Below the pieces are notes generated by a model that was not told the origin of the DNA, did no database searches, and saw only the letters and a list, made by a program, of their open reading frames with translations. 64,000 bases of DNA, taken from assembly GCF_033807715.1 (NCBI RefSeq), contig NC_084592.1, forward strand, positions 29,639,419 to 29,703,418. The letters are read 5' to 3'. A program made the position numbers and the translations under genes. Below, in pieces: positions 21,487 to 32,083 of this stretch. Every line of letters starts with the position of its first letter. The stretch's first letter is position 1. Source of the DNA: Cololabis saira (lineage: Eukaryota > Chordata > Actinopteri > Beloniformes > Belonidae).

Positions 21487-22820
21487 AGGGGTGTAACGAT
21501 ACACTAATCTCACGTCACGATACGGTACAATACACGATATTGAGGTCATGATAACGATACAATATTATAGCAGTATTTTTTTAACAACCTTGAATGAGGA
21601 TCATATGACTGGAAAAAATAGTATTTTATTTGAAAGACACAAAATACAAAACAATGCTGTGCGTTTGCCCTATTACAGTTTGTAATGCTTTTTAACTGTT
21701 TTAAAGAGCAAGCCAGGCCAACCATTTTCCACAAACTGAACTAAAAGTAAATATCAGGTTTGCATTATGCATCTTCAGTTTCATACAAGTAAAAATATTT
21801 TGCCACAAACTGAATAGTTTCTCTCATGTATTGACTTTTTTCTTTTCCAGAAATTTAACAACTAAAATTAAATAAATAAATAAAAGTAAATAAACTATGA
21901 AAAGTCCCAAACTCAAAATGCAACATGACTGTTATTTAGCTTATGACAGAACTAAGCGCTAAGAGGGGTTCTCTTACAATGTTTGCAGATTGTTTGTGCC
22001 TTGTCAGCCACTCGGTCACTGTTTCTATCCACAACTGGAAATCCAAAATGCCGCCATACTGGTGACTTAAAGGAGCTGTATGTAAGAGCAATAATAAAAC
22101 GAATCATAAAATGACCCCGATATGTCAACAGACATTTAAAAATCATGTTCATTTCAAATACTTATGTCACTGACAACAGCACTCAAGCCAGGATATTCCA
22201 GTTTAAAAAGGAGTTGCAGCCCTCAACTGATGTTTATGTTGTCATTTTTTGTTTTGGCCTGAAGCTCCACCCTCCACCTATCTCCCAATCACGAAGTCAG
22301 TATTGTTTCGGCATCCGGGTTGCCAGCTCGGCTCTAATTATCGCAGCCATGGCAGCCTACGTTCCTGCTGCATTCTGCAGCCTACCTGGCAACCTCTGGT
22401 CGGGGGGAGGAGGGGGAGGGTACACGCCGCTCAACAATATTTTGAAAGTGACTGCAGTACCAGTTTTGGCCATTTCTTACAGACGGCTCCTTTAAATGTG
22501 GCGGGGGCGTCTTCTATTGCTACGTTGTTCTCCATTCTACTTGTAAATCCTACGCGCTACACACTCCACTGAAACAACAAGCATTGGAAAGATGGGAGAG
22601 GGGGGTGCGGCGCAGATTAGTCACCCACTAGCTCAGAGCGCCCTTTTGTGTTAAAACAAAATCACTACATTGAAAAAGAAATCAGCGTCTGCTTGTATTG
22701 ACTGGATAAATTTGTCCCAATATCGCGCTACAAATTGTCACCTCCACCAGAGCTTGGAGTTTAACTGCGAATGTAATATACCCCATGCTAGCTAGCCAGC
22801 TGTTGTGAGTGGCTGTGTCC
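21487..22820. mobile_element. hAT-type element remnant, one end
   Basis: The left end TAGGGGTGTAACGATACACT and the following repeated ACGATACA motifs match a hAT-type terminal region. The interior is AT-rich on the left. The right end was not found and 22820 is approximate. It contains the complete TTAA element at 22071-22491, whose removal rejoins CCGGTGACTT-like flanks. Confidence 0.45.
22067..22495. mobile_element. TTAA-target MITE, 421 bp
   Basis: The body 22071-22491 starts AGGAGCTGTATGTAAGA and ends in the inverted counterpart of AGGAGCCGTCTGTAAGA, 15 of 17 bases alike. It is flanked by TTAA at 22067-22070 and 22492-22495. The TTAA duplication points to a piggyBac- or Kolobok-type transposase. 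No transposase frame is present, and the GC-rich frames near 22300-22430 are not conserved coding sequence that I can recognise. Confidence 0.8.
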
Positions 22821-22899
22821 ACTGTGGATACATCATGGTAACACTAGCTAGCTAGTAGCTTGGTACACAATATTTGTTTAGCCCTGGATGTAGCCATCG

Positions 22900-24780
22900 A
22901 GGGCTTTTGGCCAACTTGAATTCCTGACTGTCATACCGTTGCTGGTAAACGCGTTAACCAACTTGAACGTCGCCTGATAGTGTCAGCTACAAGCTACAAT
23001 CATGCAAAGGTGGCTAGCTTTGGTGGTGGGCGGGTGACCCAACTTATTTGCAATTTTGGCAACACAAACTTTTCGTAACTCACTTCGCTTTACTTACATT
23101 CATTTTCGGATGAAATCCATGGATGATGTGACACAATGCTTCCAGCCGGCCATGCAGAAATAGGCGGTGCTTGGTCTATCCCTCACGGGTGTGTTCAAGT
23201 GCAAAGTACATTTGACTCAAGATAAAAATATTACCTGCTGAACATGGAAACAAATAGATGATTTGAGAGAAATCCAAAACTTTGTGTTGTGTCCTTTGAA
23301 CGGATATTTAATTCCATACAAATCCAAGTGATGCTTTAAAATGCAAAAACAAAGACTTTCACAATCAAATCAATAATTTCATTCTGCTTTGAATGGCAGT
23401 TATTAGATTGAATGAACAACTGCATGTTAGACTTTTTGCAGTGTATAATGCGGCTAATGTCGTGCCTAGGAGGGTGATGTAGCTCACTGAACTGCCTCAT
23501 ACACTTTTGTCCAGTTACTAAGAGCAGTGCAGCGGCCGTAATGGTCATATATTTGAAGTTCTTATGACAAACTGCAAGTTATTGCATTCATGTGCACAAG
23601 ACACCTATTTCAGAGGAAAATTATACTGACATGAAAATCTGACAAAAGATTATACTTATGACTGTTAACCATCAAATAGCAACTCCGAACTGCATCACAA
23701 TTGGACATCGTGCCTTGTAGTGTAAATGTAGTGTATGACATACAGTTGTGGAAGTGCCACCTTGAAATTTCCCCCGAATTCAGTAAAAAGTTTGTGATAA
23801 AACAGTAATCACATAGTATAGAAACAAGGACATTCATTTGCTAACCAGATGGATTTTAACTGGAAAAATAAAGACACTTAATTCAACAAGTAATTACACC
23901 ATTAGCCTACTACTGTTCATACTGTGCATCAACAGCATTAATTAAAGAATCCCGACCTCCAGACAGACATTTTTTCCTTGTTTCCATCTGCCTTTGCAAT
24001 GGTTCACCCGCCATGACTCAAGCTGACGGCAAAGGTTCAAGCTCACTCACACAGAACGGCATAGAAAACTGACGGCTCATTATGATTTCCAATACTGAGT
24101 TTAGTTCTGTGTGATCTATTAATCTATTTGGTGTCTCTGCCCAACCACAGTCATTCTCTTTTCATCAAGAACAGGGATAGCCAGATGCCACAGAATTCAT
24201 TTCACGCAATCAAAAGAAGATCCTTGGGGACCATTTAATTTGCTTTCATTATTAACATTACCTCTGTTATTAACACACTTAAGTAGGAGGCTGCTGTGGC
24301 ATCGTGTGTTGAATTTAAATAATAACCCACCATTTTGGCAGCTGCTATAGTCTGTCTTGAGGCAATCTCCAGCTCTCTGTATAGACTTAAACAATGAGAT
24401 GAGTGTGACACAGATGACATTTTAGATACCGAATAGAAAAATACATACATATTAGGTAATATTATGAATTGTGCCACATAATAATTAAGTTATTGGGATT
24501 TTAAACAAAGTATAAAAACTCTGTTAATTATGTAACATAATTCACCCTCTATCATGGTCTTACTGTGTTTGCCATATACAGTAGATCACTACATATCTTA
24601 ATTTATACCAATGAGCCAAAACATGACGGTATTTTGCAAGCCATCACAGTTTTATTATGAGCAGATATAAATCAAAGGGAAAAATATTTAGTCTGTATCT
24701 TTACCTTTGTTTTGCAAATATATTTCAAAGACGAGCAAAACTATTAAAATATTTTTTTCTTTCTATTTTTCTGTATGGTA
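22900..24780. other. Intergenic sequence, nothing recognised
   Basis: Mixed AT-rich DNA. I saw no coding frame with recognisable motifs, no terminal repeats, and no RNA gene. Confidence 0.5.
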
Positions 24781-24796
24781 GGTTTTTCTGTATGTA

Positions 24797-24831
24797 TGTG
24801 TATATGTATATATATATATATATACATATAC

Positions 24832-24883
<52 letters not shown>

Positions 24884-24960
24884 CATGTACAAATACCATA
24901 TTTGTCTGCAGATACGTAGATAGCCCGCTATCTAAACCCTCTCCCCACTGGGCTGTGCAT

Positions 24961-24990
<30 letters not shown>
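24797..24990. repeat. (TA)n and (GT)n microsatellites
   Basis: (TA)n runs from about 24806 to 24880. A separate (GT)n run lies at 24963-24990, directly upstream of the truncated 5' LTR at 25005. Confidence 0.95.
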
Positions 24991-24996
<6 letters not shown>

Positions 24997-25004
24997 GAGT
25001 GTGA

Positions 25005-25126
25005 AAGGCTCTGCTGAAGGTGTTGTAGCACGTGTGTCTGCGGTGATTGCAAATAAAGAGTTCCTGCAATAAAACCCTGTGTCCTCTGTCCTGTCGGTCG
25101 GGCCCCGTAGCACTAGCCCTGCTACA
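25005..25126 (+). repeat. 5' LTR, 5'-truncated
   Basis: It begins AAGGCTCTGCTGAAGG and ends TAGCCCTGCTACA. It contains AATAAA within GCAAATAAAGAG. Compared with the 3' LTR the first 77 bases are missing and replaced by (GT)n DNA. Confidence 0.8.
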
Positions 25127-25127
25127 C

Positions 25128-25144
25128 TGGCGCCGAACGTGGGT
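25128..25144 (+). promoter_or_regulatory. Primer-binding-site-like sequence
   Basis: TGGCGCCGAACGTGGGT lies one base after the LTR end, as expected for priming of reverse transcription by a tRNA 3' end, which always finishes in CCA and so pairs with the initial TGG. I did not identify the tRNA. Confidence 0.75.
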
Positions 25145-25153
25145 CCCGACAGG

Positions 25154-25654
25154 ATGGAGGAAGGATGCGGGGAGCGGGCCCTGGAGGCGCTGGCCGAGGC
25201 GTTGGCGGACCTGGCGGCCCTGCTCCAGGGCCTGGGGGAGCAGCAGCTCATGGCGCTGGAGGCGCTGGTGGCACCGCACACGGCAGGCCGGGAGGCAGAG
25301 GCTGCGGGCCGGCAAGCGGCGGCTCCCGAGGCGGCGGGACCCGCGGAGCGACCCACCCCGGCGCCATGCCTGAGGTTCGCCGCGGCAGCGCCGGAGGTGC
25401 TGGTGGCACCGCAGCCGGCAGGCCGGGAGGCAGAGGCTGCGGGCTGCCAAGCAACGGCTCCCGACGCCGAGGGCGACCTCCGGACCGGTCCCGGTGGTCG
25501 GCTGAACCGGGAAGGCCCGGAAGCGCAGACGGCGGTTCCTGGCTTCCTCTCCCGCTCCGAGGGGGGCGGGGGGAGTTGGCTAGGCCGGATGGACCCCGGC
25601 CTGAGTGTGGTGATGGGGGTGTGTGGAAGGGTGGAGGTGCAGCCACTGCCTTGA
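25154..25654 (+). CDS. Gag-like N-terminal ORF of the compact LTR element
   Basis: The 166-codon frame starts at ATG 25154, just after the primer site, and stops at TGA inside the 3' LTR. The first 45 residues form a leucine/alanine-rich amphipathic helix (RALEALAEALADLAALLQGL). A block containing AGREAEAAG occurs twice about 60 residues apart. It resembles the start of SCAN/Gmr1-type gag of fish elements, but capsid, zinc knuckle and protease are absent. No recognised domain is present, so function is unknown. The opposite-strand frames are shadows of its GC content. Confidence 0.5.
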   Translation: MEEGCGERALEALAEALADLAALLQGLGEQQLMALEALVAPHTAGREAEAAGRQAAAPEAAGPAERPTPAPCLRFAAAAPEVLVAPQPAGREAEAAGCQATAPDAEGDLRTGPGGRLNREGPEAQTAVPGFLSRSEGGGGSWLGRMDPGLSVVMGVCGRVEVQPLP

Positions 25655-25818
25655 TAAGAAGGGACTGCACAGCAGCAAAAGGGCTGGCTGTTGGAGAAGG
25701 CTCTGCTGAAGGTGCTGTAGCACGTGTGTCTGCGGTGATTGCAAATAAAGAGTTCCTGCACTAAAACCCCGTGTCCTCTGTCCTGTTGGTCGGGCCCCGT
25801 AGCACTAGCCCTGCTACA
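25620..25818 (+). repeat. 3' LTR, 199 bp
   Basis: It starts TGTGTGGAAGGGTGG after a purine-rich tract and ends GCCCTGCTACA. TG at the start and CA at the end fit LTR rules. It carries an AATAAA signal about 70 bases from its end. Confidence 0.75.
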
Positions 25819-26329
25819 GTGTCCATCTACTTTGGGAAGAGGAGCGAATAAGGAAAAACATAAAAATGTGTTGGCCCGGAAATCCCAGTAATTGATTCCC
25901 AGTGGCCCCAGTTTTCATTGTATTATGGTATAGAAGTTGCTAAATTTCGCTCAGGACCTTGACATCTGAATTCCTAGCGTGTAACACTCTTGCATATTAG
26001 TAATTGCATATTTCATATTGCATATTAGTAGACTGAAGTGGGCCAGAAAGAAGTTTCGGCACCGGTAAACGGTAGTAACAATCCCTGATAGCTGTTGTGC
26101 ATCGGGATGACAGAATATTAGAACAAGGGGAACAAATAGAACTGTAGCCCAACACTGATAAAAAGCTCTATGTGAACATGGGAAGACTTAATTTCAACTT
26201 CGAGGCTTATGTCTGAGGCCTAACTCTGAGCCCGGCCTAGATTTCTTAACGTTGACCGCATGGTTTGAACCAAAGGAACCTCCATAAAGACTCAAAGCCC
26301 AAGCACGCTTTGCATTTACAGCCCCTCGG

Positions 26330-27030
26330 GGATAAGGAATAGCATCCTAATTGGGCACCCAAAACGCAGTAGGTGCAGCTGCCAATCTATGGCAGCTGAG
26401 GCCCGGCTATAAAGAGCAGGCTCCCCCATTTCTCTCTCTCTCTTCTTTCTCAAGCCCTGTCCACTCTCCCATGGAGTTCTTTGTGAGCTATGAAAAAGGC
26501 AATTTTAGCATGAAGAGCTACTAGCTATGGACCGGCCTTCTACATTATCGTGCCTGAAGAAGCGTCTGGTTGCCTGAAAGTGGCAACCACAGTCTACAGC
26601 ACTGCAATGAGTGACCCGTGAACGTTCCGAGCCGAACGAGGGACCATTGCATGCCCCAACGACGTGAAGGCCTTCAGACTGACCTGGAGCTGAAGGAGGC
26701 CCAGCTGCTGTGCCTATGCATTCCCCTCATCCACACGGGGACGAGGGGAGCAGGAGAGAAAGAGAGCCACTCTTCACCAGGATCACCTGCGGAACGTAAC
26801 CATCCAGCTGTTCACCAAGGAATGCTGGCTGGCTAGACCAAACCACCTTTTTCTTCACTTACAAAGATCCATGTAAGAGGCTGTTTTGTGTCTGGGCAGC
26901 GAAACATAGTTAAACACATTTAACTAGTTTAGTTTTTACGTTGTGAGCCGGACTGCTGATCCCATCACAACTGGGTTTATTAGCTTAGTTTGTTTATTTT
27001 ATCGTTTGTTAAACGTTGCTGTTTCTTGAT
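26330..27030 (+). other. Promoter-like, possibly LTR-derived segment
   Basis: GGCTATAAAGAGCAGGCTCC at 26404-26423 contains a TATA-like box, followed by a pyrimidine-rich tract (CTCTCTCTCTC at about 26433) and a GC-neutral stretch ending in T-rich DNA. The layout resembles the promoter of an LTR. I could not find a second copy in the window. Confidence 0.3.
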
Positions 27031-27180
27031 GGATCTTGATGACATGTTCTTCCACAATGGAAAACAAAGCTCTTCCTCATTTTCCAGTTGAATGACTAGG
27101 GTCAGTTTCACATTGGTGTGTTTCTGTATGGAAAATATCAGAAGAGCTTGGTTTTCTGGTAGTGAGAAGTTATTCTAGTG

Positions 27181-27410
27181 CAGGGGTGTCCAAAGTCGGT
27201 CCTCGAGGGCTGGTGTCCTGCATGTTTTAGATGTTGCTTTGCATCATTACACCTGATTCTAATTAATGCTCGTCATCAGCTTGTCATCAAGGTCTACACA
27301 AGTCTGTTAATGACAGAGTCATTTGTATCAGGGTGTGCTGAAGCAGGGAAACATCTAAAATATGCAGGACAGGGGGTCGTGAGGACCAGGGTTGAAGACC
27401 ACTGATCTAT
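27181..27410. mobile_element. hAT-type MITE, copy 1
   Basis: It begins CAGGGGTGTCCAAAGTCGGT and ends in an imperfect inverted counterpart (GAAGACCACTG). The interior is partly palindromic, with GCATGTTTTAGATGTT and its reverse near the other end. Copy 2 lies at 36191-36415. The flanks TTCTAGTG and ATCTATAG are only partly alike, so the duplication has decayed. Confidence 0.75.
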
Positions 27411-27567
27411 AGACTTACAAGAGTACTTTGAAAAAGGTGTTTTCAAACTTTGGTTGTATTTTCTTTTCCTAATGTATTTTTTGGATGATAATTGGTTGTG
27501 ATATTTGTGTATTGTTTGAGTATAGTTAGTGTTAATTTAAAGTGTTTTTCAGTGTCTCGTAGCGAGG

Positions 27568-27818
27568 ATGGCGTCCTCCGGGACACCGCCGGTGTCTCTG
27601 AGACACGGAGTGAGGCTGGTGGCTCAGCCCAGCTCCACCGTAGAGCAGGTGTTGCTGGCTGTGGTAGGTAGGTCACGGAAATATCTCCTATGCTTCCCGC
27701 ATGAATAAAGCGGTGATGGTGTTTTTCAAGGACCAGAGATATGTGACGGAACTATCGAGAATGGATTAACTTTGAATGAGGAGTTTATTCAAGTTTCACC
27801 GCTGGCCGTGCCGTTCAC
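27568..27818 (+). pseudogene. Tx1-like ORF1, frameshifted N-terminus
   Basis: ATG at 27568 opens a frame beginning MASSGTPPVSLRHGVRLV that breaks near 27690. Continuation is visible in other frames as MNKAVMVFFKDQRYV and LNEEFIQVSPLAVPFT. These are the N-terminal segments expected before the intact frame starting at 27819. Confidence 0.65.
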
Positions 27819-28769
27819 ATGGATAACCGTATCTGGCGTCCTCCATTCATCCCGAATGAAGCGCTGGAGCGGGAACTGAAACGTTTCGGCAAGTTTGCAA
27901 GTGGGTTTCGTTCTGTTGGTTTGGGATGCAAAGATGATAAGCTGAAGCATGTTCAGTCTCTACGGAGAAAGGTGTTAATGTCTATGGAATCTCTGACTCA
28001 GACACTAGACGTGTCTTTCCGTGTCAGACAAGAGGGCAGTTTTTATATGTTGTATGCCAGTTCTGGGGCCATGAAGTGTTTTGAGTGCGGGGATGTGGGA
28101 CACAAACGTGTTGCGTGTCCAAATAGACCGCACACGTTGAGACCCGCTGGAGTTGACTGCGCCGGGACCGCTTCGCCTGTGAGCGGGGGAGCCGAGGCCG
28201 CGTCTGCGGTCCAGCTGAACGCTGAGAGAGAGGAACCAGGAGCAGCGATGAGTGCAGAGAAGCAAAGTGGAGGAGAAGTAATGGGTATGGATGAGCAGGT
28301 TGAGGCTGATGTAGCAGGACAGGTGAGGGCTGGTGTAGTGCAGGTGGAGGCAGGACAGGAGGCTGGTGCAGTAGAGGTGGAGGCTGAGGGGAAAGTGAAG
28401 GCTGGTACAGTACAGGTGCAGGCTGCAGGGCAGGTGAAGGCTGGTACAGTACAGGTGGAGGCTGTATACACAGAGAAGAAGCTGCAGTCTGTTTCTGGGC
28501 AGCAGGAAGGGCTTGTATGGGCGGCTCCAGATAACAGTCAGCTGACTGAAATGGAAATGGATGGTGAGGCTGATTCTGACATTGTTTCTGTTGCAGATAG
28601 TGTTTCTCATTCTCAGAATACAAATTTGTATTCTTTGAAGGAGGTTAATGATTTTTTGGATGATTCTTTTGGCAGGCCAGTGGAAGTGAGTGATTATTTT
28701 CCTGACATTGATAAGTTTATTCAGACTGAGCACTCTTTAGAAGGTTGTGGGGACAGACCTGCTGCATGA
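27819..28769 (+). CDS. Tx1-like LINE ORF1 protein, C-terminal part with CCHC knuckle
   Basis: A 316-codon frame. Residues 10-75 are the conserved ORF1 segment (PFIPNEALERELKRFGKFAS, then GFRSVGLGC). Residues about 84-105 hold a CCHC zinc knuckle, CFECGDVGHKRVAC. The rest is acidic and low in complexity, with a repeated GQVKAGTVQVEA-type unit between about residues 165 and 225, and a C-terminal block YSLKEVNDFLDDSFGRPVEV. ORF1 proteins of this type bind the element RNA. The internal ATG at 27819 is not the original start because homology continues upstream in other frames. The long minus-strand frames here are shadows. Confidence 0.7.
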   Translation: MDNRIWRPPFIPNEALERELKRFGKFASGFRSVGLGCKDDKLKHVQSLRRKVLMSMESLTQTLDVSFRVRQEGSFYMLYASSGAMKCFECGDVGHKRVACPNRPHTLRPAGVDCAGTASPVSGGAEAASAVQLNAEREEPGAAMSAEKQSGGEVMGMDEQVEADVAGQVRAGVVQVEAGQEAGAVEVEAEGKVKAGTVQVQAAGQVKAGTVQVEAVYTEKKLQSVSGQQEGLVWAAPDNSQLTEMEMDGEADSDIVSVADSVSHSQNTNLYSLKEVNDFLDDSFGRPVEVSDYFPDIDKFIQTEHSLEGCGDRPAA

Positions 28770-28928
28770 GAAGAAATGTTATCGTCCAAGAAAACAGAAA
28801 AAAAGGTCTGGGTAGTAAAAAGGTGAAGAAAAGTTTTTTAGATAAGTTCATAATGAGGATCCAACACTGGGTGTTTCTTCTATGCTGTGTATTTGTTTTA
28901 CTTTTCTGTCTCTCCTCTCCTCTTATGC

Positions 28929-29098
28929 AGAACCTAAGGGTTGCTTCTTTAAACATTAACGTGCACAGAAAAGAGTTTTGGTGTCTGAGGTTGTCAAGCA
29001 GAAAACATTAGATGTTATTTTTCTACAGGAAACACATAGTGATAGCCTGAATGAGATAGACTGGGGAATATGGTTGGGGGGGGGGGGGGGGGGGGGGG
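28929..29098 (+). pseudogene. Tx1-like ORF2 endonuclease start, ending in poly(G)
   Basis: The frame QNLRVASLNINVHRKEFW and, one shift on, a piece like VLFLQETHSDSLNEIDWG are the first blocks of a LINE endonuclease. At 29076-29098 there are 23 consecutive G residues, after which the sequence resumes just before the reverse transcriptase domain. The rest of the endonuclease is missing. Confidence 0.65.
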
Positions 29099-29109
29099 AT
29101 TCATTACTC

Positions 29110-31415
29110 TGAGGGACATAGACGAGCCCACAGCTTTTTCTTTAATCTGGAGAGGTTTGTGGGTCAAGGGAAAAAATCTGCTGAGATCAGGAGGCATCCA
29201 GTGTACAAAGTCTACAAAGACTTATTTAAGGCAGAAGAGTGTGACATGGATGCTGCTGCTGAGCCTCTTCAGGGTCTTCCACAGCTGAGTCAAGCAGAGC
29301 GTAATACGCTGGGCTCGGACATTAAACTGGAGGAGATCACCTCTGCAGTGGCACAGATGGCCTCTGGTAAGGCTCCAAGTATGGACGGCCTACCTGCGGA
29401 TTTTTTTAAACATTTTTGGAATTTTTTTGGACATGACCTGTTGGACGTTTTTAAAGAATGCTTTGATAAAGGGACTCTTCCAGTCTCAGAAGAGCCTCAG
29501 AATCAGAATCAGAATCTTCTGATTCTGATAAAGGGACTCTTCCAGCCTCCTGTAGGCGGGAAGTGATTTTGCTGTTGCCAAAAAAAGGAGATCTGACATT
29601 GCTGAAGAATTGGAGACCTGTGGCTCTTTTATGCACAGACTACAAAATACTGTCCAATGTTTTAGCAAACAGACTGAAAGATTTTATGGAATTATTTATT
29701 GGCTCTGATCAGTTTCGATGTTTGTCAGCTGTACAACGTTAATATTAGAATTGTGTCCATTGACGAAGAGAAGGCATTTGATCGTGTCCACACACTTTTC
29801 TTTTTGCCACACTGCAGGCTTTTGGTGTTTGGGAGCACTTTTTGTCCTGGGTGGTGTTATTGTACCGTGGTCCATGTTGTGTTGTGAAGGTGGGGGGAGG
29901 GCTGAGCAGTCCTGTTCCAGTGGAAAGGGGGTTCAGACAGGGCTGCCCCATCTCAGGACAACTGTACAGTGTTGCCATCGAGCCTCTTCTGCACTGGCTT
30001 AGGGACCGACTGAGGGGCCTGTGCCTGCCTGAGCTCGCTCAAAGCCCCCCTGTAGTGGTATCAGCTTATGCTGACTATGTTAATGTTCTTGTCCAGGATC
30101 AAGGGGACATTAATGAATTAAAAGTAAGACTAGTTTGTATGAGAAGGCTGCATCAACCAGAGTCAACTGGGGGAAGAGTGAGGGCTGTTTGGTAGGTCAG
30201 TGGACTGCAGGCAACATACCCAGTCTTCCTGGTAAACTCAGTTGGGGAAACAGGGGTCTTAAGGTCCTGGGGGTTTATCTGGGGAGTGAGGACATGGTTG
30301 TGCAGAACAGGGAGGGGGTTCTGGGAAAAGTGCAAGCCAAGTTGTCTTAATGGAAATGGTTGCTACCCCAGCTGTCTTACAGGGGAAAGGTTCTGATAAT
30401 AAACAACTTCGTTGGCTTATCTCTGTGGTACGGACTCCAATTGTTAACCCCCCCGCTGGACCTCATCAAGAAACTACAGTTTCCTTGCGGATTTTTTTTG
30501 GTCAGGTCATCACTAGGTGAGAGCGTCGGTCCTGTACCTCTCTGTGGCAGAGGGGGGACAGGGTCTTGTGGACATCTTCTCAAGGACAGCTGCTTTCAGA
30601 CTTCAGGCAGCTCAGCGGCTGCTGTATGGATGTTCTCCCTGTTGGTTGGCTGCGGCTCAGCTGTTTCTTTGGAAGGCCGGGGGATTTTAGCTACGATAAA
30701 CAGCTATTCTTGCTGAAGTCCCCTGCATACAGTTTTAATGGACTCACACCTTTTTACACTTCAGTTGTCAATGCTTGGAGGACTCTGAGTTTCACTAGAC
30801 CACTGAACCCCAGGCCTGGGATGTGGCTGTTTGAGGAGCTGTTGTTTGGCAGTGAGCTTCTGTATGGCACCTCTTTCTCTTCAGCCACCCTCAGAAACGC
30901 GTTTATTGAGGCAGGAATTGTGAAGCTGGGCCATCTTGCAAGGACTTCAGTAGAGAAGCTGGCTGAAATCACCGGCATAATGTCAACCAGAGTGTTGCAG
31001 AAGCTGGTGAACTAAGTGTGGTGGTCGCTGGCAGCACCTTTCCGGGATTTTGCTGCTAACAAATATCTGACTGACCAGTGGAGTGAGGGACATGAGTAAG
31101 TCTTCCCTTCCCTGAGTGTGAGTCCTGCAGTGAGGGAGTGGAGAGAGGAGGAAGGTCTGCTTCTGTCCATGAAGGCTCCAGTACTGGGAACTTTCAGCTC
31201 CTGTAAGGGGAAGCAGCTGTACTCCAACTGTGTGAAGGTGCTGAACCTCGAACCCGCTGGCAGGAGTCAGAGAGTTGAGGTGAACAGAGGTGTTAGGCTC
31301 AGACGTTTCCCCTAATGGCAGCTGCCGGGTCCTGTATAAGCCTCCGGTTGAGAAACGGATGGCTGACATCCAGTGGAGGATTACACACAGAGCAATAGCC
31401 ACAAACAGATATGGC
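29110..31415 (+). pseudogene. Tx1-like ORF2 reverse transcriptase and C-terminus
   Basis: Landmarks in order: GQGKKSAEIRRH (29160), MASGKAPSMDGLPADFF (29350), LKNWRPVALLCTDYKILSNV (29605), GFRQGCPISGQLYSVAIEPL (29930), a palm motif reading YADYVNVLV instead of YADDxxVLV (30070), VLGVYLGSED (30265), RGKVLIINNF (30370), LMSTRVLQKLV (30980) and VEKRMADIQWRITHRAIATN (31345). At least five frameshifts or stops are present. A short direct repeat of GAATCAGAATCAGAAT near 29500 and a duplicated ATAAAGGGACTCTTCCAG (29466, 29527) interrupt the first block. The second catalytic aspartate is changed to tyrosine. Confidence 0.8.
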
Positions 31416-32060
31416 GCTTATCCACTAGTACTTACTCAGCGCGCCCCGACTCGGGACGCCTCGTACCGCCTCCACCCGCTTTGTCCTCGTTTTTCGACAC
31501 CCACTTTATTGTGGACGACCTTTGGGCACCTTGGGATACCCCACTGTCTCCTTTGTTCTGGGGTTATATGGAGACTTTGGGGGTTTGTGTGTTTAGGGGT
31601 GTGTTGGGGAGACGGTGTCCCACCACGGCTCATTATGGCTATCTGTATTTTTGTTGTTTATTGTATTTAAGTGGTTAACAGCAATATAGGTCCCAGCATT
31701 GCTGGATCAGGCACACCTCTCAGGAAGAAACCTTGAGCAGGACCTGGATCATAAGGGGGCCCCCTCCTGCCGGAGGCCAGACTGTGGGGGTCGGGGACGT
31801 CAGCAGCACATAGCAGGCATGTGGAAGTAGCAGCAGGATGACCAGAGGGGGGGGGACCGGGGCCGGGACCGCAGGCCAGCACGCAGCTCCCGAACCTCCA
31901 GCCTGCAAACATGCACAAAAGAGAAAAAAGGGGGGGCAGCACAAGAAACTACAGGAGTGACGGATAAAAATGATAGCTATGAAATACTTAATAAATAAGA
32001 ATGGAAATGGAGAAGAGAGGAAAGGAAGAGGAGAAGAAGGGTGAGAGGCACCGCCAAGTG
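31416..32060 (+). repeat. Mixed repeat-like segment between two LINEs
   Basis: 31416-31530 begins GCTTATCCACTAGTACTTAC and resembles the end of a DNA transposon. 31680-32060 contains GGAAGAAACCTTGAGCAGGA, a purine-rich stretch and GGTGCCCCCCTGCAGCGG just before the next endonuclease. The second part may be the inter-ORF spacer of the following L1. No coding frame is credible. Confidence 0.35.
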
Positions 32061-32083
32061 GATCATGTCGGTGCCCCCCTGCA

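Larger units (their letters stand above)
25005..25818 (+). mobile_element. Compact LTR retrotransposon derivative, 0.8 kb
   Basis: Two direct repeats (25005-25126 and the matching part of 25620-25818) flank a short interior. The first repeat is followed by TGGCGCCGAACGTGGG, a classical primer-binding-site layout, and the second is preceded by a purine-rich GATGGGGG. The interior holds one GC-rich ORF and no pol. Over about 121 shared bases the repeats differ at four positions. The element is a deletion derivative or a TRIM-like miniature. Confidence 0.8.
27550..31415 (+). mobile_element. Tx1-like LINE, broken and internally deleted
   Basis: In order there are an ORF1 with one CCHC knuckle, the first about 45 codons of an ORF2 endonuclease, a poly(G) run, and ORF2 from the region just before the reverse transcriptase to near the C-terminus, in several frames. 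The match ends at about 31415, where a different repeat begins. Clade is inferred from ORF1 and reverse transcriptase motifs. Confidence 0.75.

Noticed and set aside
24928..25761. A 277-codon minus-strand frame across the compact LTR element
   Set aside because: It runs through LTR, interior and a microsatellite, so it cannot reflect one gene.
25165..25764. Alternative 199-codon plus frame and minus frames in the compact LTR element
   Set aside because: Gly/Ala/Arg-rich composition artefacts; the frame starting at 25154 sits in the correct place after the primer site.
28005..28733. A 242-codon and two smaller minus-strand frames
   Set aside because: They are antisense shadows of the repetitive Tx1-like ORF1; the translations are His/Leu/Ser or Pro repeats.
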